A DNA stretch of 33,248 bases, taken from contig RHGE01000063.1 in NCBI GenBank assembly GCA_004296775.1, positions 1-33,248 on the forward strand, read 5' to 3'. Below, piece after piece: positions 7,391 through 16,194 of this stretch. Numbering within the stretch: the first letter of the stretch is position 1; each line of letters opens with the position of its first letter. The position numbers and the translations under genes are program-made. This DNA is from Marinilabiliaceae bacterium JC017 (GTDB lineage Bacteria > Bacteroidota > Bacteroidia > Bacteroidales > Marinilabiliaceae). The notes under the pieces were generated by a model. The model was not told the DNA's origin and searched no databases. It was given only the letters and a program-made list of their open reading frames with translations.

Positions 7391-7598
7391 ACGAGCTGAA
7401 CCGTGATGATCCGAAGCGCGTAAGCCCGTCAAATAAGCGGGCCGGTGCAGGCGCGACGCAGATGAATGCGGGAATTCCGGCCAGTGGGTTAGCAAAAATT
7501 CATCAAGGAGGCGGGCGGAAGCATTTATTTGACTAGAGTTTTTTGGTTCCTTTTTGGGGCGATGCCAAAAAGGAACTAGGGTCCGGGACAACGTCCCG
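7391..7598 (+). repeat. Structured repeat module, intact copy 2
   Basis: Uninterrupted version of the module. Head 7391-7430, core 7428-7533 bounded by GTCAAATAA/TTATTTGAC with inner inverted pair GATGAAT/ATTCATC, then a perfect 11-bp hairpin TTCCTTTTTGG/CCAAAAAGGAA (7547-7557/7565-7575) and CGGGAC-aac-GTCCCG (7584-7598). A minus-strand frame crosses it, but the two copies differ mostly by amino-acid-changing substitutions, so structure rather than protein is more likely to matter. Confidence 0.75.
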
Positions 7599-7842
7599 AT
7601 TAAAATACAGAGTCTTCAAGTCTTGACATTTTAACAAAAGGTCAGCCAGAGATGGCCGTTGCCCATATTGACGACTGTACAACCCGATCCTACCGTTACC
7701 TTCAAATCAGAAAAGATAGAGATGATTCTCTCTACCTGGAAAAATATACTCTTGAATATCTTAAGAATAAACTAATACACCTTGAACAAACCGCATCCAA
7801 GACAAAGACACTAATCACTGACAGTGAGTTACTTTGTAAGTT

Positions 7843-7973
7843 TGTTATATGATAGACATTAGACCTACATATATCAAGATCATTAGTAATTTCATAACAC
7901 CTAGAATTATGAATTAAAATACAACATTCAATTTGGACAACATGTTGGTAAAAGTTGCGGCCTAAGCGCCTAA
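7843..7973 (-). repeat. AGGCGCTTAGG repeat, copy C
   Basis: Minus-strand copy sharing head and distal block with copy B (5498-5669) but lacking about 40 nt of B's middle. The head core is 7929-7973. Confidence 0.78.
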
Positions 7974-8077
7974 TATATAAGAATAGTAGGGAATTGGAAG
8001 CTTCACCGGGTATCAGCACCCCATAACGCCTTGGCTCCCCATTTGGTAATGTTTTGTTAGAAGGAGTTGAGTAATTC

Positions 8078-8105
8078 GGGAAGCTTTTTTAAAGCTTCCC
8101 TTTTT
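8078..8105 (+). terminator. Orphan intrinsic terminator
   Basis: Perfect 10-bp stem GGGAAGCTTT/AAAGCTTCCC (8078-8087/8091-8100), 3-nt loop and a T5 tail, oriented for plus-strand transcription. No plus-strand gene is recognisable within about 1.8 kb upstream, so it may end an unannotated RNA or be left from a lost gene. Confidence 0.75.
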
Positions 8106-8283
8106 ATATAGGCGGCTCGCGCTTTAGCTATATCTAATTTAGAATAACGGGTACGTCCTCTTTAACTATAGCATCGTACCTGTAAATATTAAATTGAATC
8201 TTTTCCTGATGAGCGAAATCAAAAGCAATCTTCCCGGAAGATTAAATGAATTTTGATTTTCCACCACCCATGTTAACAACTGT

Positions 8284-8724
8284 TTATTTAATCGGAATTT
8301 TATCAATTCTTCCCTGATGTCTACCCCCTTCAAACTCGGTATTAAGGAAGGTATCAACAATTTCAACAGCTTGTTCATAGGATAAATAACGGGCTGGTAA
8401 ACTACAGATATTCGCATTGTTATGCAATCGTGCCATGTAGCTTATTTCATTTTGCCAACAAAGGGCAGCCCGTACTTCCGGGTACTTGTTAACGGTCATG
8501 TTAATGCCATTTCCACTCCCACAAATAGAAATACCTATTTCATACTCTTTACTGACAACAGCACTCGCCATAGGATGCGCATAATCAGGGTAATCACAGC
8601 TTTCTTCCGAGTAAGTTCCAAAGTCTTTTACCTCGATTCCCTTTTCAACCAGGTAAGTTTTAATTTGCTCCTTCAGAGCATAGCCGGCATGATCTGCCGC
8701 CATGGCAATTGTTTTAAACATCAT
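8284..8724 (-). CDS. rpiB: Ribose-5-phosphate isomerase B
   Basis: 146 aa, the usual RpiB length. It interconverts ribose-5-phosphate and ribulose-5-phosphate in the non-oxidative pentose phosphate pathway, in the cytoplasm. AADHAGYALK at 9-18 gives the phosphate/substrate Asp11 and His12; CGSGNGI from Cys68 holds the catalytic Cys and the anion-hole loop; HNNANICSLPARY is the next family block. The start is taken as ATG at 8724; a second ATG follows immediately. Single gene by context, divergent from nadA across 468 nt. Confidence 0.95.
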   Translation of the reverse strand: MMFKTIAMAADHAGYALKEQIKTYLVEKGIEVKDFGTYSEESCDYPDYAHPMASAVVSKEYEIGISICGSGNGINMTVNKYPEVRAALCWQNEISYMARLHNNANICSLPARYLSYEQAVEIVDTFLNTEFEGGRHQGRIDKIPIK

Positions 8725-9192
8725 CTTTTTGCCGCAAAGATAAGAATTAATGAAGATTGCTTTCTATGACTTATGCCCTGTTGGTTTATTAACGAATTCT
8801 GTTCAACGCGTGTTAATAGGTGGTGAAATACCATTCATTACTTTTAAAAAAAAAGTCTTGAATATTTCTCAAATTTTATCAATGCAAAGAATAGAAATGA
8901 GATCGTTTTTAATAACTCAATTTTTCTCCCCCCTTTTACAAACACCTAAATGTGCCTCTTTAAACAATTTTTTAAGCATTAATTATTAGTTTTGTCCAGT
9001 CTTAACAACATGTTAATAGGAGGAAGTAGTTCTCTTTAATTCAAATCATTGTAATAATGAATCTCTGTTTAAAAAGCGTTCATTAATCAACGCATTCATT
9101 TGATAACGCAAAATAAAAGGAATTCACTACTTATTTTTAAACGATACTAACAGGCTATCATTATTACTATATATTTTTAAAAATCTTTAAAT
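8725..9192. other. Long intergenic region before nadA
   Basis: Very AT-rich, no gene. It must contain divergent promoters for rpiB and nadA. The palindrome TTAACA-aca-TGTTAA at 9002-9016 is the only clear dyad and could be an operator; I cannot link it to a known NAD regulator. Confidence 0.45.
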
Positions 9193-10188
9193 ATGAATAT
9201 AAAGGATAGTTGGTTGAAAGAAGGATTCGTTAATGAACCCATTTCAGAAGGATTGGATTTACGTGCAGAAATTAAAAAGCTGAAGCAGGAAAAGAATGCT
9301 ATCATAATGGGGCATTTTTATCAAAAGGACGAAATTCAAGACATCGCCGACTTTGTTGGTGATAGTTTAGCCCTGGCTCAGGAAGCCGCCAAAACAGATG
9401 CTGATATCATTCTTTTAGCGGGTGTTCATTTCATGGGAGAAACAGCTAAGATTCTATCACCGGAAAAAAAGGTGTTGGTTCCTGATATGAATGCGGGCTG
9501 TTCTTTAGCTGATAGCTGTCCTTACGACGCGTTTGAGGCATTCATTAAGGATCATCCCGATCACACGGTTCTTACCTACGTAAACACCACTGCAGCGATT
9601 AAATCTTTATCGGATATTATTGTTACCAGTACCAATGCCAAGGCTGTTGTTGATAGCTTACCTAAGGACGAGAAAATAATCTTTGGACCCGATAGAAATT
9701 TAGGTAACTACTTAAACAGTGTTACAGGACGAAATATGCTGTTATGGGATGGGGCTTGTCATGTACACGAAAAATTTTCAGTGGAGAAGATTGTGGAGTT
9801 GAAAAAGCAACATCCCGATGCCGAAGTATTGGCACATCCGGAATGTAAAAAGCCATTGTTGATATTAGCCGATAAAGTTGGTAGTACAGCTGCGCTTTTA
9901 AAACACACCATTCAAAGCAGCACCAAGAAATTTATTGTAGCTACTGAGTCAGGAATTATTCATCAGATGACCAAGGCGCATCCTGAAAAGACATTTATTC
10001 CTGCTCCGCCTAAGGATTCTACTTGTGCTTGTAATGATTGCGAGTTTATGAAGTTGAATACCTTAGAAAAAATTTATAATTCTTTAAAATACGAATGGCC
10101 TGAAATTCTTATTGATGAAGAACTTCGTCAAAAAGCTGTGAAACCAATTGTAAAAATGTTAGAGATTTCTGAAAGGTATGGACTCTAA
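9193..10188 (+). CDS. nadA: Quinolinate synthase
   Basis: 331 aa. Condenses iminoaspartate with dihydroxyacetone phosphate to quinolinate in de novo NAD synthesis; a cytoplasmic [4Fe-4S] enzyme. Visible blocks: AIIMGHFYQKDEIQDIADFVGDSL (37-59, split across the substrate site), GVHFMGETAKILSP, DMNAGCSLADSC with cluster ligand Cys103, DGACHVHEKF with Cys189, HPEC, and CACNDCEFMKLNTL where Cys278, Cys280 or Cys283 supplies the third ligand. The partner genes nadB and nadC are not in the window. A long AT-rich leader precedes it. Confidence 0.97.
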   Translation: MNIKDSWLKEGFVNEPISEGLDLRAEIKKLKQEKNAIIMGHFYQKDEIQDIADFVGDSLALAQEAAKTDADIILLAGVHFMGETAKILSPEKKVLVPDMNAGCSLADSCPYDAFEAFIKDHPDHTVLTYVNTTAAIKSLSDIIVTSTNAKAVVDSLPKDEKIIFGPDRNLGNYLNSVTGRNMLLWDGACHVHEKFSVEKIVELKKQHPDAEVLAHPECKKPLLILADKVGSTAALLKHTIQSSTKKFIVATESGIIHQMTKAHPEKTFIPAPPKDSTCACNDCEFMKLNTLEKIYNSLKYEWPEILIDEELRQKAVKPIVKMLEISERYGL

Positions 10189-10245
10189 TATTGAGTAGAA
10201 TTAGCCATATTTGTATAAATTCAATGATAGCAAAGTATCATTACG

Positions 10246-10635
10246 ATGGAAAAATTAGACAAGCATATATCCATATTACTTGTTGAAGACAATGTTCTTA
10301 ATCAGAAGTTGATATTTCTGAATTTATCCAAATATGGTTTTGTTATTGATGCCGCCAATAACGGAAAAGAAGCTCTTGATAAAGTATCTTCTCAAAACTA
10401 TGATCTTATTCTTATGGACCTGATGATGCCGGTTATGGATGGATTAGAATCGGCAAAAAAAATTAGAGAGAAGGAAAAAGAGAGTGGCAATCATATACCC
10501 ATCATTGGATTAACGGCCAATACATTTGATGCAGACAGAGAAAAATGTTTGGCACACGGGATGGATGAATATATGCCGAAACCTTTTGATATAAATTTAT
10601 TTGAGAACATTCTAAGGGAGCTAAATATATTGTAA
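10246..10635 (+). CDS. Receiver-only response regulator
   Basis: 129 aa made up only of a REC domain. ILLVEDN (10-16) is the acidic pocket, LILMDLMMP carries phospho-acceptor Asp58, LTAN the switch Thr, and MPKPF the conserved Lys. VEDNxLNQK and the insert before HIPIIGLTAN are typical of receiver domains from hybrid histidine kinases. There is no output domain and no kinase near by, so it presumably works by protein contact or in a phosphorelay. A 7-bp inverted repeat AATGATA/TATCATT (10223-10229/10236-10242) lies just before the start. ruvB follows after 12 nt. Confidence 0.9.
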   Translation: MEKLDKHISILLVEDNVLNQKLIFLNLSKYGFVIDAANNGKEALDKVSSQNYDLILMDLMMPVMDGLESAKKIREKEKESGNHIPIIGLTANTFDADREKCLAHGMDEYMPKPFDINLFENILRELNIL

Positions 10636-10647
10636 AGAGGGTAGTTA

Positions 10648-11658
10648 ATGAGTTTCGATATAAGGAAGACGGGAGAGAAAGAGAGTGACGTTGAAAAGCA
10701 ATTAAGACCCCTTGCTTTTAGTGATTTTCAGGGACAGGATAAAGTTGTTGAAAACCTTGAAGTGTTTGTTGAAGCTGCCATGTTAAGAGGGGAATCATTA
10801 GATCATGTACTGCTGCACGGCCCGCCGGGATTAGGAAAAACAACCCTCTCCAATATCATAGCCAACCAATTGAATGTAGGATTTAAAATCACTAGTGGTC
10901 CTGTTTTGGATAAGCCTGGTGACTTGGCAGGGATATTGACTAGCCTGGAAGAGCGTGATGTTTTATTCATCGATGAAATACATCGGTTAAGTCCTGTGGT
11001 AGAGGAATATCTCTATAGTGCAATGGAAGATTTCAGGATCGATATCGTTATTGATAAAGGTCCTGGTGCCAGGAGTATACAGATAGATCTTAATCCATTT
11101 ACCTTAATTGGAGCCACCACCCGCAGCGGATTGCTGACAAGTCCGTTAAGAGCACGATTTGGAATTAATAGTCACCTGGAATATTATGATACCAAGGTAT
11201 TGGCAGGTATTATCAGAAGATCTTCTGAGATTCTCAATGTTTCCATTAAGCCTGAGGCATCTTATGAAATAGCCAGAAGGAGCCGGGGAACGCCTCGTAT
11301 TGCTAACGCTCTATTAAGAAGAGTGCGTGATTTTGCCCAAGTGAAAGGAAGTGGAGAAATAGATATGGAGATTAGTCTGTTTGCACTTAATTCACTAAAT
11401 ATCGACAAACACGGACTGGATGAGATGGACCATAAAATCTTAATCACAATCATTGATAAATTTGAAGGTGGCCCGGTAGGATTAAATACCATTGCCACGG
11501 CTATTGGCGATGATTCCGGAACAATCGAAGAAGTATACGAACCTTTTCTAATCATGGAAGGGTTTATTAAAAGAACGCCGCGGGGACGGGTGGCCACACC
11601 ATTGGCTTATGCACATTTGGGAAAAGAACTGAATTCCTCCCAGGGACAACTTTTTTGA
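10648..11658 (+). CDS. ruvB: Holliday junction branch-migration helicase RuvB
   Basis: 336 aa, standard length. The AAA+ motor works with RuvA (not in the window) to move Holliday junctions during recombinational repair. Walker A GPPGLGKT at 58-65, Walker B DEIH at 109-112, sensor-1 GATTRSG, arginine-finger region PLRARFG, and a C-terminal winged helix with TPRGR. The next gene starts inside the ruvB stop region. Confidence 0.98.
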   Translation: MSFDIRKTGEKESDVEKQLRPLAFSDFQGQDKVVENLEVFVEAAMLRGESLDHVLLHGPPGLGKTTLSNIIANQLNVGFKITSGPVLDKPGDLAGILTSLEERDVLFIDEIHRLSPVVEEYLYSAMEDFRIDIVIDKGPGARSIQIDLNPFTLIGATTRSGLLTSPLRARFGINSHLEYYDTKVLAGIIRRSSEILNVSIKPEASYEIARRSRGTPRIANALLRRVRDFAQVKGSGEIDMEISLFALNSLNIDKHGLDEMDHKILITIIDKFEGGPVGLNTIATAIGDDSGTIEEVYEPFLIMEGFIKRTPRGRVATPLAYAHLGKELNSSQGQLF

Positions 11659-13142
11659 ATTTAGAGACTTTGAGTAAAGTAAGAAAGCTAGCAGGTGATA
11701 CGATAATCTACGGATCAAGTACAATTTTAGGACGATTATTAAATTGGTTATTAACACCTTTTTACATACGAACACTAACACAGGCCGATTTTGGTGTTGT
11801 TGTTAATATCTATAGTTACATTGCCATTTTTTTGGTATTAAACACGTTAGGTTTTGAAACTGGTTATTTCCGTTTTGCAGATAAAGGAAACTCCAAAAAG
11901 CTGAAGGATTCGCTCACATTTGGGGTATTTATTGTTGCTGTACTCTTCACTTTAATTGCTTCATTTTTTGGACAATCTTTCTCGAATTGGATGGGAATTG
12001 GCACGAACGGTTATCAAATTTTAATGATGGCGGTGTTAATTGTCGGACTTGATTCTTTAAATTCGATACCATTTGCTGAACATCGTTTCAACAATAAATC
12101 TCTTGTCTATTCTTTTTACCGATTAATGCAGGTTTGCATTACCATTGTTTTTAACCTGTTTTTTCTGGTATTATGCCCTTATTTGATTAAATGTGGATAC
12201 AATATACCTTCATGGATCTTTAATGAAGAAAATCGTCTGTTTTACGTGTTTTTCTCTAATCTGATTGGTTCTGCCGTTGTCTTCCTTTGCTTCCTTCCAA
12301 ATTACTTTAAAGGAAAATTAGAGATACAGAAACAGTTACTTCTGAAGGTTTCAAAGTATTCTTTTCCCATTGTAATTGTCGGATTATTTGGGATGGTGAA
12401 TCAAAACCTGGATAAGGTTTTAATGCCACATCTAATAAAAAGTTCCGATCCTTTTAAGGAACTCGCCATTTATGGGGCCAACTTCAAAATTGGTGTATTA
12501 ATGGCTTTGTTTACGCAATCCTTTAGGTTGGCATTCGAACCGTTTTTTTTTAAAGAGGGAAAAGAACGTGCTTCCCGAGAGCTCTATGCGCAGGTACTTA
12601 AGTATTTCGTTATTTTTGGGATGCTTATTTTTGTTGGAATCCTTCTTTTCATGGATGTTATAAATATCATATTAACTCCTGAATATTATGAAGGCAATAG
12701 GATAATTCCCTTGATATTGCTGGCCCAATTGTTTTTCGGGATATATTATTCGCTTTCATTGTGGTATAAATTAACCGATAAAACTTACTTTGGTGCTATC
12801 ATTAGCGCAGCGGGTCTTGGTACTAATTTTATTTGTAATCTTATATTTGTTCCTTCCATGGGATATATAGGAGCTGCAATTAGTGTCTTTTTAGGTTTTT
12901 TTATCATGGTGATTATGTCTTATTTCACCGGTCAGAAGTATTATAAAGTACCTTATCCTGTAGGTAAAATATTATTGTATATTATTTCAGGTATTGTTGT
13001 TGTGTATGTAGCCAGTTACCTGAATCCAGTTAATATGATGGTAAGGTATTTGTTGAAAGCTTGTATTTTTATAGTTTATTTGGCATTTATCTTTTTTACG
13101 GAGAAAGATTTAAGAAAATATTTGAATTATGGCAAAAGTTAG
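11655..13142 (+). CDS. Oligosaccharide flippase-like membrane protein
   Basis: 495 aa with about 12-14 hydrophobic segments spread throughout, of the polysaccharide biosynthesis (Wzx/MATE-like) family. The N-terminus ([27 protein letters not shown]) is characteristic. Members move lipid-linked sugars across the inner membrane. The start is uncertain: TTG at 11655 overlaps the ruvB stop, and a second TTG at 11670 is also possible; no ATG is available before the conserved region. It overlaps dut by 14 nt. No glycosyltransferases are adjacent, so the substrate is unknown. Confidence 0.88.
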   Translation: MNLETLSKVRKLAGDTIIYGSSTILGRLLNWLLTPFYIRTLTQADFGVVVNIYSYIAIFLVLNTLGFETGYFRFADKGNSKKLKDSLTFGVFIVAVLFTLIASFFGQSFSNWMGIGTNGYQILMMAVLIVGLDSLNSIPFAEHRFNNKSLVYSFYRLMQVCITIVFNLFFLVLCPYLIKCGYNIPSWIFNEENRLFYVFFSNLIGSAVVFLCFLPNYFKGKLEIQKQLLLKVSKYSFPIVIVGLFGMVNQNLDKVLMPHLIKSSDPFKELAIYGANFKIGVLMALFTQSFRLAFEPFFFKEGKERASRELYAQVLKYFVIFGMLIFVGILLFMDVINIILTPEYYEGNRIIPLILLAQLFFGIYYSLSLWYKLTDKTYFGAIISAAGLGTNFICNLIFVPSMGYIGAAISVFLGFFIMVIMSYFTGQKYYKVPYPVGKILLYIISGIVVVYVASYLNPVNMMVRYLLKACIFIVYLAFIFFTEKDLRKYLNYGKS

Positions 13143-13566
13143 AATTGTAAATAAAAGCGATAATAATTTACCTGAATATAGTACGGTTCATTCAGCAGGA
13201 ATGGATCTCAGAGCCCATCTTGATAGTGAAATAGTTTTAAAATCCTTGGAAAGAGTTTTGGTACCTACCGGGCTTTTTATTGAATTACCAGAGGGGTATG
13301 AGGCGCAAATTCGACCTCGTAGCGGCCTTGCTTTAAAACATGGCATAAGTGTTGTTAATACACCAGGTACCATTGATGCGGATTACCGCGGAGAAATTAA
13401 GGTCATACTTATTAATCTTTCCAATGAAGATTTTATCATCAACAAAGGGGAGCGAATTTGTCAAATGGTGATAAAAAAGTATGAAAAAGCAGAGTTAATT
13501 GAAGTTGATACACTCAATGATAGTGTAAGAGGAGACGGAGGATTTGGACATACGGGAAGACACTAA
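13129..13566 (+). CDS. dut: dUTP diphosphatase
   Basis: 145 aa, trimeric dUTPase type. Hydrolyses dUTP to dUMP, keeping uracil out of DNA and feeding thymidylate synthesis. All five motifs are present in order: AGMDLRA (23-29), RPRSGLA (62-68), [10 protein letters not shown] (80-89), KGERICQMV and the C-terminal P-loop-like [10 protein letters not shown]. It starts inside the end of the flippase gene and is followed after 17 nt by the TPR lipoprotein gene. Confidence 0.97.
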   Translation: MAKVRIVNKSDNNLPEYSTVHSAGMDLRAHLDSEIVLKSLERVLVPTGLFIELPEGYEAQIRPRSGLALKHGISVVNTPGTIDADYRGEIKVILINLSNEDFIINKGERICQMVIKKYEKAELIEVDTLNDSVRGDGGFGHTGRH

Positions 13567-13583
13567 TCAATTCAGAAAATAGT

Positions 13584-15329
13584 ATGAAATACAGTAGCCA
13601 TATAACCATATTTCTATTAGTTCTTTTACTAGGTTGTAAGAGTGTAGGAAGCATTACAGAAAAATCGGAAGAGGAGATCATTAAGCCGGTTCAGTTAGAT
13701 GAGTTACAGCAGCGAAAGTTTGATTACTTTTTTTACGAGGCTAATCGGGAAAAAATGAAGGGTAATTATGAAAAGGCTGCTATGTACTACAGTGAATGCC
13801 TTAAAATAAATCCGACTAGTTCTGCATCCATGTATGAGCTGGCAAACATTTATTTAATGTCTAATGCGTTTGCTAAGGCTCAGGGATTACTCGAACGTGC
13901 TGTTAAAATTAACCCGGATAACGTTTGGTATAAAATGCTTCTGGGTGAATTATATCAACAGAATAAATTAGGAGCTAAGGCGATTGATGTGTATGAAGAT
14001 CTGGCTGCTAAATATCCTGATAATGAAGAATACCTTTACGGATTGGCTCAGTTATATCAACGAAATGGTTATCCGGATAAGGCTATTCATATTTATGACC
14101 AGTTAGAAAAGAAGATTGGGCTGAATGAAATTTTAATCCTGGAAAAGCAAAAGATCTACCTGGATGCTGGTAAAGAAAAAGCTGCCTTAAATGAGCTAAT
14201 GAAGCTTATTAAAAAGTACCCTAAAGAACCTCGTTATTATGGTTTCGTAGCAGATTACTATTTATATGTAAAAGATTACGATGAAGCACTTATTTATTAC
14301 AATAAGGTGCTGGAGGCCGACGAAAATTATGGTAATGCATGGTTTAGTATTGGTAATTTAAATCTTTTACAAGGTGATACAACTACTTGTATTAAAAATT
14401 ACAAGAAGGCACTCACGTTTGGTAATGTACCATTTGAGGTTAAAATGCAGCGAATCCTCCCCTTTATAATGAGTAGTGATAAATCAGATGTTATAAAAGC
14501 GAGTATTCCTGTTTTTTTTGAAACAATTATTGATACTCATCCATTTGAATCGGAAGGGTATGTTTACTATGGTAATTATTTGAAGTCAATTAATAAAAAG
14601 GATAGTGCAGTCGTTCAGCTTAAGAAGGCCATCGATATTGAACCATCAAATGAGTTATATTGGCAGGATTTGTTACTGCTCCAAATGGAAAAAGGGGATG
14701 TTGATGGGTTAAAAAATGATAGCGAATTAGCGATTGAGAAATTCAATCAAAACCCTTTGTTTTATTTATTATCAGCTTCTGCCTATATGCAGCTTAGTAA
14801 TAATGAGGAAGCGTTAAAAAGGCTTTTAATAGGGGTTAATTTTGCAAAAAATAATGAGGCTTTAAAAGTCCAGTATTATGCCAGTCTGGGAGATGTATAT
14901 TATGCATTAAAAAAGAAGAAAGAGGCTTTTTTCTCTTATGATGAAGCGTTAAAAATAGATGAAAATAATTTAGTTGTTCTGAATAATTACAGTTATTACC
15001 TATCTATTGAAAAAATGGATTTAGATAGGGCTGAAAAAATGAGTAGTAAGTGTGTGGAACTGGAGCCTGGAAATAGTACTTATCTTGATACGTACGCATG
15101 GGTTTTATTTCAAAGAGGAAGATACTTTGAAGCCAAATACATTATCGAAAGAGCAATTGACAATGGAGGAAATGAAAGTGCTGTTATCGTTGAACATTAT
15201 GGAGATATTTTATTCAAGAATAATGATATTGATGGTGCGCTAATACAATGGAAAAAAGCAGAGGAAATGGGTAATGATTCTATTGTATTGAAAAGAAAGA
15301 TAGAAAATAAAACGTATTTAGAAGAGTAA
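13584..15329 (+). CDS. TPR-repeat lipoprotein
   Basis: 581 aa. A lipoprotein signal ends in LLLGC (Cys18), so it is probably envelope-anchored. The rest is tetratricopeptide helices: repeats with NPTSSASMYELANIYL, NPDNVWYKMLLGELYQQ, YPDNEEYLYGLAQLYQRNG and DENYGNAWFSIGNLNLLQG, and more near the C-terminus (DENNLVVLNNYSYYLS). TPRs are protein-binding scaffolds. Its place between dut and the DUF4292/EnvC genes suggests an envelope role, but the partner is unknown. It ends 4 nt before the next gene. Confidence 0.9.
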   Translation: MKYSSHITIFLLVLLLGCKSVGSITEKSEEEIIKPVQLDELQQRKFDYFFYEANREKMKGNYEKAAMYYSECLKINPTSSASMYELANIYLMSNAFAKAQGLLERAVKINPDNVWYKMLLGELYQQNKLGAKAIDVYEDLAAKYPDNEEYLYGLAQLYQRNGYPDKAIHIYDQLEKKIGLNEILILEKQKIYLDAGKEKAALNELMKLIKKYPKEPRYYGFVADYYLYVKDYDEALIYYNKVLEADENYGNAWFSIGNLNLLQGDTTTCIKNYKKALTFGNVPFEVKMQRILPFIMSSDKSDVIKASIPVFFETIIDTHPFESEGYVYYGNYLKSINKKDSAVVQLKKAIDIEPSNELYWQDLLLLQMEKGDVDGLKNDSELAIEKFNQNPLFYLLSASAYMQLSNNEEALKRLLIGVNFAKNNEALKVQYYASLGDVYYALKKKKEAFFSYDEALKIDENNLVVLNNYSYYLSIEKMDLDRAEKMSSKCVELEPGNSTYLDTYAWVLFQRGRYFEAKYIIERAIDNGGNESAVIVEHYGDILFKNNDIDGALIQWKKAEEMGNDSIVLKRKIENKTYLEE

Positions 15330-15333
15330 AGAA

Positions 15334-16194
15334 GTGAGGTTTAGAAAAGGAATTTGGTTTATACTATTGGGATTACTCTTTTTTTGCGGATGTAAAAGCC
15401 ATGAAAATATTGTCGTAAAAAGAAAAGGAGAGTTAAAGAATATACATGATTCAAAACTTATAAAGGCTACTAAAAGTAATTTTTATGAGTTTGAATCGTT
15501 ATTTTATAAGAAATTTCATGCTGAAATTAGCTTTAATGGAGAAAAAAATTCTTTCAAAGGAAACCTTTACATTAATAGAAATAAAGAAATAATCATCTCC
15601 ATTTTTCCTTTAATGGGAATAGAATTGTTTAGATTTCAATTAATGCCAGATAGTCTGTTGCTCATGGATAGAACTAAGAAGACTATAACGTATGGAGATT
15701 ATAGCCTGTTGTGGAATAAATTATTTGTCGACATGGATTTCACCACTGTTCAAAGTGTCCTGACAAATAGTTTCTTTTGCTATCCAATGGAAGATAACAT
15801 TGATGATGGAATTAAGAAATACAAGCATTATATACGTGATGATGTTTATACCTTGAAATCGATAAAAGACGGTAAGTTTAATCGGCTTTATAGGAAAGAA
15901 GGATTTGATGATGTTATTCTGCATGAATTTGAAATTTTTCCTGAAAGCTTTAAAATTGGACGGTCTTATATAAGGGATTTCAATTCTAATTCTTTGATCG
16001 ATATTAAATATTCTTTTTTTAAAAAATTTGATGAAAGAGTTATTCCCACTAAAATTGAAATAGAAGGTAAGCAAAAAGGAAAAAAGTTTAATATAGCAAT
16101 TACATTTAATCAGATTGAAATTGACGGTGATACAAGGTTGAAGTTTAAATATTCAGACAAATATACTTTAAAACCTTTTGCGAGCCATGAGTAG
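15334..16194 (+). CDS. DUF4292 lipoprotein
   Basis: 286 aa with GTG start at 15334. The signal peptide ends in a lipobox (LLFFCGCKS, Cys20). The mature part is beta-rich with no catalytic motif I can name and matches, from memory of content and context, the Bacteroidota DUF4292 family, which has been compared with LolA/LolB-like folds. It is regularly found next to TPR and EnvC-like genes, as here: 4 nt after the TPR gene and overlapping the next start by 8 nt. An outer-membrane assembly role is an inference. Confidence 0.82.
   Translation: MRFRKGIWFILLGLLFFCGCKSHENIVVKRKGELKNIHDSKLIKATKSNFYEFESLFYKKFHAEISFNGEKNSFKGNLYINRNKEIIISIFPLMGIELFRFQLMPDSLLLMDRTKKTITYGDYSLLWNKLFVDMDFTTVQSVLTNSFFCYPMEDNIDDGIKKYKHYIRDDVYTLKSIKDGKFNRLYRKEGFDDVILHEFEIFPESFKIGRSYIRDFNSNSLIDIKYSFFKKFDERVIPTKIEIEGKQKGKKFNIAITFNQIEIDGDTRLKFKYSDKYTLKPFASHE

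Larger units (their letters stand above)
6722..8283. other. Gene-poor repeat mosaic (right half)
   Basis: About 1.56 kb without a convincing gene. 6722-7240 shows nothing recognisable beyond the presumed promoter of the Rrf2 gene. Then come an inverted terminator-like repeat (7247-7301), structured module copy 2 (7391-7598), minus-strand repeat copy C (7843-7973) and a strong plus-oriented terminator hairpin (8078-8105). Open frames of 66-135 codons here look non-biological or lie in repeats. Confidence 0.6.

Noticed and set aside
6984-7391. 135-codon minus frame
   Set aside because: Composition is not protein-like (runs of Cys, Leu and Tyr without domain pattern) and it crosses the inverted terminator-like repeat.
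7652-7852. 66-codon plus frame (MAVAHIDDC...)
   Set aside because: Ends inside repeat copy C, no recognisable domain, no conserved start signal.
8166-8417. 83-codon minus frame overlapping the rpiB 3' end
   Set aside because: Out-of-frame shadow of rpiB, which has full family support.
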